Below are positions 8,552 to 15,382 of a DNA stretch of 64,000 bases, piece by piece. The notes below the pieces were generated by a model, which searched no databases, was not told where the DNA came from, and saw nothing but the letters and a program-made list of their open reading frames with translations. The position numbers were made by a program, and so were the translations under genes. How positions within the stretch are numbered: the stretch's first letter is position 1; every line of letters starts with the position of its first letter. The DNA comes from Saccharicrinis sp963667815 (GTDB lineage Bacteria; Bacteroidota; Bacteroidia; Bacteroidales; Marinilabiliaceae), in NCBI GenBank assembly GCA_963667815.1, contig OY764021.1. One strand, written 5' to 3'.

Positions 8552-8902
8552 TTAGTTAGCCATTGCTTTTTGTACAACAGCTTTAAAAGCTTCTGGATGA
8601 TTAACAGCTAAGTCAGCTAAAACTTTTCTGTTAATTTCAATATTTTTCTTAGTCATCAATCCCATTAATTTTGAGTAAGAAACTCCTTCTAAACGGGCTG
8701 CAGCATTGATTCTTTGAATCCAAAGTGCTCTAAATTGACCTTTCTTTCTTTTTCTATCGCGGTATGCGTAACCTAAACCTTTTTCGTAGGTGTTTTTTGC
8801 TACCGTCCAAACGTTCTTTCTTCTTCCGAAGTAACCTTTAGTTTGCTTTAGAACTTTTTTTCTTCTTGCTCTTGAAGCAACAGCATTTACTGATCTTGGC
8901 AT
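8552..8902 (-). CDS. rplT: 50S ribosomal protein L20
   Basis: 116 residues, the normal length. The Arg/Lys-rich N-terminus 'MPRSVNAVASRARRKKVLKQ', 'GYFGRRKNVW' and 'RALWIQRINAAAR' are unmistakable L20. L20 binds 23S rRNA early in 50S assembly and in several bacteria also represses its own operon. It is the last gene of thrS-infC-rpmI-rplT, separated from rpmI by a 95-base spacer with potential RNA structure. Confidence 0.98.
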   Translation of the reverse strand: MPRSVNAVASRARRKKVLKQTKGYFGRRKNVWTVAKNTYEKGLGYAYRDRKRKKGQFRALWIQRINAAARLEGVSYSKLMGLMTKKNIEINRKVLADLAVNHPEAFKAVVQKAMAN

Positions 8903-8922
8903 TTTACTTGTTTTTAGAATGA

Positions 8923-8999
8923 TTAGCGCCCTGCATTCAGGATCTTTCGGCTAACTTCATTCGATTAATAAATTAATGTAATAAGGTTTCTTCCTTATT
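8923..8999 (-). promoter_or_regulatory. structured spacer between rpmI and rplT
   Basis: On the transcript (minus strand) a hairpin AATAAGG-loop-CCTTATT (8980-8999) begins at the rpmI stop codon. It is followed by an outer stem TTAGC/GCTAA (8923-8927 with 8950-8954) enclosing an inner CCTG/CAGG stem (8930-8941) with a GAAAG-containing bulge. This resembles the kind of small structured mRNA site used for L20 autoregulation, but homology to a described L20 leader is not established. Confidence 0.4.
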
Positions 9000-9195
9000 A
9001 TTTCATGTTTAATAACAACTTAACGTTGCTCTCATCAGACTTATGAACAAGTCCTGCGTAAGTAAGATTTCTTTTTTGCTTTTTAGTCTTCTTAGTTAAA
9101 ATGTGACTTTTAAAAGCATGCTTTCTCTTAATCTTACCGCTTCCAGTGATTGTAAAACGTTTTTTCGCACTGGAATTCGTCTTCATCTTTGGCAT
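8998..9195 (-). CDS. rpmI: 50S ribosomal protein L35
   Basis: 65 residues, very basic. 'MPKMKTNSSAKKRFTITGSGKIKRKHAFKSHIL' type start is diagnostic of L35. It lies 34 bases after infC and 95 bases before rplT in the classic infC-rpmI-rplT order. Confidence 0.98.
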   Translation of the reverse strand: MPKMKTNSSAKKRFTITGSGKIKRKHAFKSHILTKKTKKQKRNLTYAGLVHKSDESNVKLLLNMK

Positions 9196-9229
9196 TGTAC
9201 TTACTATTAATTGGTTTATATAATTGAAA

Positions 9230-9790
9230 TTACTTTTTCGCCTTTTTAGGAGAAAGGAAAATAATCATCCTTTTTCCTTCAAGCTTAGGTAATTGCTCAA
9301 CTTTTCCATACTCTTCCAAATCCTGAGCGAATCTTAAAAGCAAAATTTCACCTTGCTCTTTAAATAAAATCGATCTTCCTTTGAAGAATACATATGCTTT
9401 AACTTTTGCCCCTTCAGAAAGAAATTTTTGAGCGTGCTTTAACTTAAAGTTGTAATCATGATCGTCGGTGTTTGGACCAAAACGAATTTCTTTAACAACT
9501 ACTTTAACAGCTTTTGATTTAAGCTCTTTTTGTTTTCTTTTCTGTTGGTATAAAAACTTTTGATAATCAGTAATACGACATACGGGTGGATCCGCTTTAG
9601 GAGAAATCTCCACTAAATCCAGCTCCAATGCGTCTGCCATTTTAATAGCTTCCGATGTAGAGTATACTCCCGGATTATCTATATTATCGCCAACAAGTCT
9701 TATTTTAGGAACTCTGATCGCATTGTTTATACGAAAATTCTGTGTATCCTTTTGCTGCGAACCCTGTGGTTTTCTTCTATTCTGTGCTAT
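9230..9790 (-). CDS. infC: translation initiation factor IF-3, ATA start
   Basis: 186 residues. IF-3 binds the 30S subunit, blocks premature 50S joining and checks the start codon. Reading upstream of the first ATG (9640) in frame gives the missing N-domain, including 'INNAIRVPKIRLVGDN' and 'GVYSTSEAIK'. A stop codon at 9805-9803 closes the frame. Between that stop and the conserved N-domain there is no ATG, GTG or TTG. An ATA at 9790-9788 sits 8 bases after a perfect AGGAGG (9799-9804), so ATA is the start. Rare AUU-type starts are typical of infC and let IF-3 limit its own synthesis. The C-domain runs from about 'VKVVVKEIRFGP' to 'MIIFLSPKKAKK'. It lies 37 bases after thrS. Confidence 0.95.
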   Translation of the reverse strand: MAQNRRKPQGSQQKDTQNFRINNAIRVPKIRLVGDNIDNPGVYSTSEAIKMADALELDLVEISPKADPPVCRITDYQKFLYQQKRKQKELKSKAVKVVVKEIRFGPNTDDHDYNFKLKHAQKFLSEGAKVKAYVFFKGRSILFKEQGEILLLRFAQDLEEYGKVEQLPKLEGKRMIIFLSPKKAKK

Positions 9791-9798
9791 CGCTAAAT

Positions 9799-9804
9799 CC
9801 TCCT
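9799..9804 (-). promoter_or_regulatory. strong Shine-Dalgarno of infC
   Basis: AGGAGG on the minus strand, spaced 8 bases from the ATA start. Such a full-consensus site is uncommon in this window and decides the unusual start codon. Confidence 0.85.
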
Positions 9805-9827
9805 ATAATTAGTTAATATTAAACTGT

Positions 9828-11780
9828 TTACTTATTATCTATTGCAGAAAGTTGTTCTTCAACTTCCTTATTTATAAAACTTATAAATTGTTCTATTTCC
9901 ATTGAGCCTTTGTCTCCATCGCCCTGCTTACGTACAGATACTGAATTTGTTTCAGCTTCTTTTTCTCCTACGATAAGTAAGAATGGAATTCTTTTTAACT
10001 CATTATCACGTATTTTACGACCGATCTTTTCGTTTCGATCATCTAAAACGGTGCGAATATCGGAATTATTCAGGACATTTGAAACTTTTTTAGCGTAATC
10101 ATTAAATTTTTCGCTAATTGGTAGAACTACCACTTGCTCAGGAGTTAACCATAATGGGAATTTCCCGGCAGTATGCTCTATTAAAACAGCAACAAATCGT
10201 TCCATACTTCCAAATGGAGCTCTGTGTATCATTACCGGACGGTGTTTCTCACCATCGGAACCCATATATTCTAGCTCAAAGCGTTCTGGTAAGTTGTAGT
10301 CAACCTGGATGGTACCTAACTGCCATTTACGTCCAATAGCATCGCGAACCATGAAGTCTAATTTTGGTCCGTAGAAAGCTGCTTCGCCATATTCAACAAT
10401 GGTTTCCATACCTCTTTCCTGGCAAGCTTCAACGATTGCAGATTCTGCTTTTTCCCAGTTTTCTTCGCTACCAATATATTTTTCTCTGTTTTCTTTGTCT
10501 CTTAAAGAAACCTGAGTGATAAAGTCATTAAAATCTAATGCTTTAAAAATGTAAAGAATAATATCAATTACTTTTTTAAACTCATCTTTTAATTGATCCG
10601 GAGTACAGAAGATATGTGCATCATCCTGAGTAAATCCTCTAACCCTTGTTAATCCATGTAACTCCCCACTTTGTTCATAACGATAAACAGTACCAAATTC
10701 TGCCATGCGAATAGGTAAATCCTTGTATGACACAGGTTTTACTTTAAATATTTCGCAGTGATGAGGACAATTCATCGGTTTTAGTAAAAATTCTTCGCCT
10801 TCAGCTGGTGTGTTGATTGGCTGAAATGAATCTTTACCATATTTTGCATAGTGACCAGAAGTAACATAAAGTTCTTTGTTTCCAATATGTGGGGTGATCA
10901 CTTGTTGATATCCATATTCTAATTGTACTTTCTTTAAAAAGTTTTCTAAACGCTCCCTAAGTTTAGCTCCTTTAGGTAACCATAAAGGTAGACCTTGTCC
11001 AACTCTTTGAGAAAAAGCAAAAAGTTCTAGTTCTTTTCCAATTTTTCTGTGATCGCGTTTTTGAGCTTCCTCTAATTTAACAAGGTATTCATCAAGCATT
11101 TTTTGTTTTGGGAATGTAATTCCATAAACTCTGGTTAATTGCTTGCGAGTTTCGTCTCCTCTCCAATATGCTCCGGCAATACTTAGTACTTTAACTGCTT
11201 TTATTTGTTCAGTAGAAGGTAAATGGGGCCCTCTACAAAGGTCAGTGAATTCACCTTGCTTATAAAAAGTTATGGTACCATCCTCAAGTTCATTAATTAA
11301 CTCAAGTTTGTATTCATCTCCTTTATCATTAAAATATGAAAGTGCTTCAGCTTTGGTAACATCAGTACGTACGTAAGTATTTTTCTGACGTGCCAATTCT
11401 TTCATTTTAGCTTCAATCTTTGGAATGTCAGCATCTCTAAGAACAACATCTTCGCCTGGATCAACATCGTAGTAAAATCCATTTTCAATTGAAGGACCTA
11501 TTCCAAACTTCATTCCTGGATATAAAGCTTCTAAAGCTTCAGCCATTAAGTGAGCCGAAGAGTGCCAAAATGCGTGTTTGCCTTCTTCGTCTTCCCACTT
11601 GTAAAGTTTAATGGAAGCATCTTCCGTTATTGGACGTGTAAGATCCCATGTTTGCTCATTTACTGAGATTGATAAAACTTCTTTTGCCAAACGAGGACTA
11701 ATACTCTTGGCAATTTCCAAACCGGTAACTCCTGATTCGTACTCTCTTACACTATTATCTGGTAAGGTTATTTTAACCAT
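9828..11780 (-). CDS. thrS: threonyl-tRNA synthetase
   Basis: 650 residues, full length, class II. It charges tRNA-Thr with threonine. An N-terminal TGS domain (residues 1-60) is followed by the editing domain, where 'HSSAHLMAEALE' and the later 'CRGPHLPS' carry the zinc-like HxxxH and Cys/His editing residues. The catalytic core shows 'LKPMNCPHHCEIF' with the zinc-ligand Cys, and 'HRAPFGSMERF' as motif 3. The C-terminal anticodon domain begins near 'WLTPEQVVVLPIS'. It is the first gene of the operon with infC, rpmI and rplT. Confidence 0.98.
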   Translation of the reverse strand: MVKITLPDNSVREYESGVTGLEIAKSISPRLAKEVLSISVNEQTWDLTRPITEDASIKLYKWEDEEGKHAFWHSSAHLMAEALEALYPGMKFGIGPSIENGFYYDVDPGEDVVLRDADIPKIEAKMKELARQKNTYVRTDVTKAEALSYFNDKGDEYKLELINELEDGTITFYKQGEFTDLCRGPHLPSTEQIKAVKVLSIAGAYWRGDETRKQLTRVYGITFPKQKMLDEYLVKLEEAQKRDHRKIGKELELFAFSQRVGQGLPLWLPKGAKLRERLENFLKKVQLEYGYQQVITPHIGNKELYVTSGHYAKYGKDSFQPINTPAEGEEFLLKPMNCPHHCEIFKVKPVSYKDLPIRMAEFGTVYRYEQSGELHGLTRVRGFTQDDAHIFCTPDQLKDEFKKVIDIILYIFKALDFNDFITQVSLRDKENREKYIGSEENWEKAESAIVEACQERGMETIVEYGEAAFYGPKLDFMVRDAIGRKWQLGTIQVDYNLPERFELEYMGSDGEKHRPVMIHRAPFGSMERFVAVLIEHTAGKFPLWLTPEQVVVLPISEKFNDYAKKVSNVLNNSDIRTVLDDRNEKIGRKIRDNELKRIPFLLIVGEKEAETNSVSVRKQGDGDKGSMEIEQFISFINKEVEEQLSAIDNK

Positions 11781-12149
11781 GTTAATATTAAGTTTTAGAC
11801 TTTGCAGAACTTAGATTATACGAACACCTAATTCCTTACAAAATCTTGTTGTTTACAAAATCGTAATAAAAAACACGCAAAGATAAATATATTTTATTAG
11901 AAGCATTAGTATACCCTAAAAGATAATTGACAAAGATTATTTTTAGATCCTAAAATTTTCATTTCATCATTGAATAAGTGCTTTTGAATTAAAAAAAAAT
12001 ATACAAATATATATATGTAAATAATATTTTTGTAAAACAATTCTATATTCGATCTGTTTTGATTTGCAAAAATGGATCATACATTAACTCGTATGTAAAC
12101 GCAGTAGTTTTTAATTGCCTTGTTAATAGAGGTGTATTTTTATTTAATT
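11781..12149. other. gene-free divergent region between thrS and thioredoxin-like gene
   Basis: About 370 bases, AT-rich, with no ORF of note. It carries the thrS -7 box at 11878-11885 (minus strand) and must hold the promoter of the plus-strand ApbE cluster, which I could not place with confidence. No long hairpin or repeat was seen. Confidence 0.6.
11878..11885 (-). promoter_or_regulatory. -7 box of the thrS operon
   Basis: The minus strand reads TATCTTTG followed by CG, a perfect Bacteroidota -7 box. It predicts an untranslated leader of about 90 bases before thrS. The -33 element is not clear. Confidence 0.55.
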
Positions 12150-12590
12150 ATGAAAAGAAAATTTGCATTGGCCTTTGTTTTATTGTTGGCTATATTTAAT
12201 GTTTTACAAGGTCAGGATAAAGATCTTTCGATTGATCAGGCCAAAATTAAAGCAACAAAAGAGGGTAAAAGGATTTTGTTGGTATTTCAGGGATCAGATT
12301 GGTGTGCCCCATGTATTAAACTTGAAAAAGAAATATTAGATACAGAAGAATTTTTGAATTTAGCGAAAGAACAATTTGTTATATTAAAGGCCGATTTTCC
12401 CAGGGGTAAAAAGAACCGATTATCGGATGAAAAACAACAGCATAATGCAGCATTGGCTGAAAAATATAACCCAAACGGATACTTTCCTTATGTATTAGTT
12501 TTAAACGATGAGGGAAATTTTTTAGGTGCTATGGGATATAAAAAAACAACGCCTACAGCCTATTTTGATCAGTTAAACGCATTTAAATAA
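12150..12590 (+). CDS. secreted thioredoxin-like protein
   Basis: 146 residues from the ATG at 12150; the upstream ATG at 12120 would put ten residues ahead of an otherwise normal signal peptide (MKRKFALAFVLLLAIFNVLQG). The redox motif WCAPC has Cys52 and Cys55, and the expected cis-Pro lies in 'NGYFPYVLVLND'. It therefore probably handles disulfides in the periplasm. It heads a tight four-gene cluster with ApbE, a DUF4266 lipoprotein that has two Cys near its end, and a DUF3570 protein. Reducing those cysteines is a plausible job but is inference. Confidence 0.88.
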   Translation: MKRKFALAFVLLLAIFNVLQGQDKDLSIDQAKIKATKEGKRILLVFQGSDWCAPCIKLEKEILDTEEFLNLAKEQFVILKADFPRGKKNRLSDEKQQHNAALAEKYNPNGYFPYVLVLNDEGNFLGAMGYKKTTPTAYFDQLNAFK

Positions 12591-12596
12591 TCTGTT

Positions 12597-13598
12597 TTGA
12601 AGGGAATGTTTCTGACTATAGTTGCTATTCTTGTTGGGCTTCAGGTTTTTGCAGCTAATATATATAAGCAAACAACCAAGCTGATGGGGTGCCGGTTTGA
12701 AATTACAGTAGTTGCACAAAATCAGGACGAAGGAGATCAGTATATTCAATTGGCTATCGATGAAATTTCGAGAATAGAGAACATGATTTCGTCATGGGAC
12801 GAAAATTCCGAAACCGCTAAGATTAACCGTAATGCAGGCATAAAACCGGTTGTTGTTAGTGCGGAGTTAATTCAGCTGATTGAGCGTTCTTTAAAGATAT
12901 CTAAGCTGACAGATGGTGCATTTGATATTACTTATGCATCTATGGATAAAATCTGGAAATTTGATGGCAGTATGATTGAAATGCCTTCAAAAGACCAAAT
13001 ACAGTATTCCATAAGAAATGTTGATTTTCATAATATTATCATTAATAAAGAAAATCAAACTGTGTTTCTGACAAATAAAGGAACGCGAATTGGATTTGGA
13101 GCTATAGGGAAAGGGTATGCAGCAGACAGGGCAAAGGCTTTGCTTCAAAAACAAGGTGTAACTGGTGGAATTATTAATGCATCAGGAGATTTAAATACCT
13201 GGGGAACTCAACCTGACGGTAAAGACTGGATGGTAGCCATTGTGAATCCCTTAAACAAATCAAAAGTTTTTTCGTGGATGCCTGTTAAAAATAGCGCGGT
13301 AGTTACTTCTGGTAATTATGAAAACTTTGTAACGTTTAATGGAGAAACTTATTCACATATTATTAATCCTAAAACAGGTTATCCCAGTAAAGGAATTTTG
13401 AGCGTTACTATTTTTACAATGAATGCAGAGATTGCAGATGCATTGGCAACATCTGTGTTTGTTATGGGAGTAGATGCTGGTTTAAATATGATTAACCAAT
13501 TGAATGGGGTTGAATGTATTATAATTGATGATTCCAGTAAAATTATCAAGTCAAATAAAATTCAACTTAGTCAAGAAACAAGTTTGATTAAAGAATAA
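12597..13598 (+). CDS. apbE: ApbE family FAD:protein FMN transferase
   Basis: About 333 residues. ApbE moves FMN from FAD onto a Ser/Thr of target proteins on the outer side of the inner membrane, needing magnesium. Visible signatures: 'MGCRFEITV', 'ISSWDENSETAKINR', 'GAIGKGYAADRA', 'GGIINASGDLNTWG', 'YSHIINPKTGYPS' and 'IADALATSVFVMG'. The N-terminus is a signal peptide. The frame follows the thioredoxin stop directly: either TTG 12597, which gives a Lys in the n-region, or ATG 12606 is the start. No canonical Rnf/Nqr-type substrate is in the window, so the neighbouring DUF4266 and DUF3570 proteins are the obvious candidate targets. Confidence 0.93.
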   Translation: MKGMFLTIVAILVGLQVFAANIYKQTTKLMGCRFEITVVAQNQDEGDQYIQLAIDEISRIENMISSWDENSETAKINRNAGIKPVVVSAELIQLIERSLKISKLTDGAFDITYASMDKIWKFDGSMIEMPSKDQIQYSIRNVDFHNIIINKENQTVFLTNKGTRIGFGAIGKGYAADRAKALLQKQGVTGGIINASGDLNTWGTQPDGKDWMVAIVNPLNKSKVFSWMPVKNSAVVTSGNYENFVTFNGETYSHIINPKTGYPSKGILSVTIFTMNAEIADALATSVFVMGVDAGLNMINQLNGVECIIIDDSSKIIKSNKIQLSQETSLIKE

Positions 13599-13602
13599 GA
13601 AT

Positions 13603-13815
13603 ATGAAAAAGATAGTATTGGTTGCACTATTAGTTTTGAGCGCAATGAGTTCATGTGTTGTACTAAAGGAATACGAAAAAGTAAATATTAATGATCCGGA
13701 TATGGCATTAAGCGATAAGAAGTTTAAAAAGTTTGAGACAAATTATCAGGTTTACCGTGAGGGTGCGTCAGGAGCTAATGGAGGAAAGTCTGGTGGAGGC
13801 TGTGGATGTAATTGA
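13603..13815 (+). CDS. DUF4266 mini-lipoprotein with Gly/Cys tail
   Basis: 70 residues. Signal peptide with lipobox ending at Cys18 ('AMSSC'), so a membrane-anchored mature peptide of about 52 residues. The middle 'INDPDMALSDKKFKKFE' and the tail are family features of DUF4266. The tail reads EGASGAN at 53-59, then a glycine-rich stretch with Cys67 and Cys69 (GGGCGCN). Function is unknown. EGASGAN resembles the ApbE target consensus Dxx(S/T)GA(T/S) but has Asn where the modified residue should be. The gene starts 4 bases after apbE. Confidence 0.85.
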   Translation: MKKIVLVALLVLSAMSSCVVLKEYEKVNINDPDMALSDKKFKKFETNYQVYREGASGANGGKSGGGCGCN

Positions 13816-13843
13816 TATTGTGTCATATAAATTGTTATAAGGA

Positions 13844-15256
13844 ATGAAGAATCTATTTATACTGATAATGTTATTTTTTAGTGTGTGTGCCTATTCTCAA
13901 TCAGATACCACATTTACATTTAAAAAGCGTGTGCTTGAAAATACCGAAGTAGATATATTGTCGAGTTATTATAGTCAGGAAGGAGATAATGCCTCAGTAA
14001 CAGGAGGAGTGGGAGATGAGAAAATTACAGACTTCACACCTAATATTATTGTAAGTATTCCATTAAATGATGATGATGTGCTAACAGTTGATGTAGGGTT
14101 TTCAACATATACTTCAGCATCATCGAGTAATGTGAACCCATTTGATAAATCCGGAGCGTCTCAAAATGCTAATAATAATATGATTGGTAGTCCTTGGGTT
14201 GCTTCGTCCGGAGCTTCGCAAAAAGATACGTGGACCAGTTTATCAGGGAATTATTCTCATAGTTCAGATGATAGAAATAAATTATGGGATGCACATGCCT
14301 CTTTCGCTAAAGAGTTTGATTATACCTCAATTGGATTTGGAGGAGGATATACAAAGTTGTTTAATGAAAAAAATACAGAAATAAATGTAAAAGGTAGTTT
14401 GTATCTGGATACATGGAAACCGGTTTATCCGGCTGAACTAATTTCATATGAAGAAGTAAATGGAGATATGTATCGTGGATTTTTTGCTAATGCAGATATT
14501 TTAAATCAACAGGGAACAGTTACCAATAAGAACAATATTACTTGGAATCCAACTAATTATTCGAAAATTACAGATAAGGGGCGCAATACCTATTCGTTAT
14601 CACTATCATTTTCTCAGATAATAAGTAGGAATGCACAGTTTTCGCTGTTTTTTGACATCGTGCAGCAGGATGGATGGTTGTCTAATCCAATGCAACGGGT
14701 ATATTTTTCAGATAAAAACAATTATTATATTGGGAATGCAGAAAGTATACCTAATTATAATAATAGAAAAAACAGAGATGTTTTTATGCTGGCTGATGAT
14801 ATCGAGCGTTTGCCCGACACGAGGTTTAAAATTCCGTTGGGAGCCAGATTGCATTATTTTATCAATGAATATATTACAATAAGGACTTATTATAGGTATT
14901 ATTACGATGATTGGGGAATTACATCAAATACTGTTAATGTTGAAATTCCGGTAAAAATTTCACAAAAGTTTACCTTATATCCGAGTTATCGCTTTTATAA
15001 TCAGTCAGCAGCAGATTATTTTGCGTCCTTCGATACACATCTTTCAACAAGTAAATATTATACTTCAGATTATGACTTGTCGAAATTTAGTGCAGATCAG
15101 TTTGGTTTTGGAATATCTTACACAGATATTTTTACCAAAGCTAAAATTGGCAGGTTTGGACTTAAAAGTGTTGATTTAAAGTATAATAATTACAAAAGAA
15201 ATACAGGGTTGAAAGCTAATTTTGTGGCGTTTGGAGTGAAGTTTGTTAGAGAATAG
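13844..15256 (+). CDS. DUF3570 outer-membrane beta-barrel-like protein
   Basis: 470 residues with a signal peptide (cleaved near 'CAYSQS'). The rest alternates like a beta-barrel, with aromatic girdles (for example 'YRYYYDDWGI') and a C-terminal strand 'NFVAFGVKFVRE', so it is probably an outer-membrane protein. It matches DUF3570. An exposed-looking N-terminal segment carries two SGAS motifs, at 103-106 and 122-125; these resemble ApbE flavin attachment sites. It ends the thioredoxin-apbE-DUF4266-DUF3570 cluster, with a 28-base gap after DUF4266. Its function is not known to me. Confidence 0.8.
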   Translation: MKNLFILIMLFFSVCAYSQSDTTFTFKKRVLENTEVDILSSYYSQEGDNASVTGGVGDEKITDFTPNIIVSIPLNDDDVLTVDVGFSTYTSASSSNVNPFDKSGASQNANNNMIGSPWVASSGASQKDTWTSLSGNYSHSSDDRNKLWDAHASFAKEFDYTSIGFGGGYTKLFNEKNTEINVKGSLYLDTWKPVYPAELISYEEVNGDMYRGFFANADILNQQGTVTNKNNITWNPTNYSKITDKGRNTYSLSLSFSQIISRNAQFSLFFDIVQQDGWLSNPMQRVYFSDKNNYYIGNAESIPNYNNRKNRDVFMLADDIERLPDTRFKIPLGARLHYFINEYITIRTYYRYYYDDWGITSNTVNVEIPVKISQKFTLYPSYRFYNQSAADYFASFDTHLSTSKYYTSDYDLSKFSADQFGFGISYTDIFTKAKIGRFGLKSVDLKYNNYKRNTGLKANFVAFGVKFVRE

Positions 15257-15382
15257 AAGTGTCAGGGTGAAATCACTATAGTTGTTTTCTTGAATTAGCA
15301 CTAAAATTTGAATCCTAGTGTCTAATTATTAGCTTTGTTCGCGATAAAAGTTTCTTTAATTAGTAATAAGTATTATTAACAT

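Noticed and set aside
9230..9640. infC as a 136-residue protein starting at ATG
   Set aside because: It would lack most of the IF-3 N-domain, which is encoded intact upstream in frame with a Shine-Dalgarno.
12120..12149. Upstream ATG of the thioredoxin-like gene
   Set aside because: It adds ten residues before a normal signal peptide; ATG 12150 fits better.
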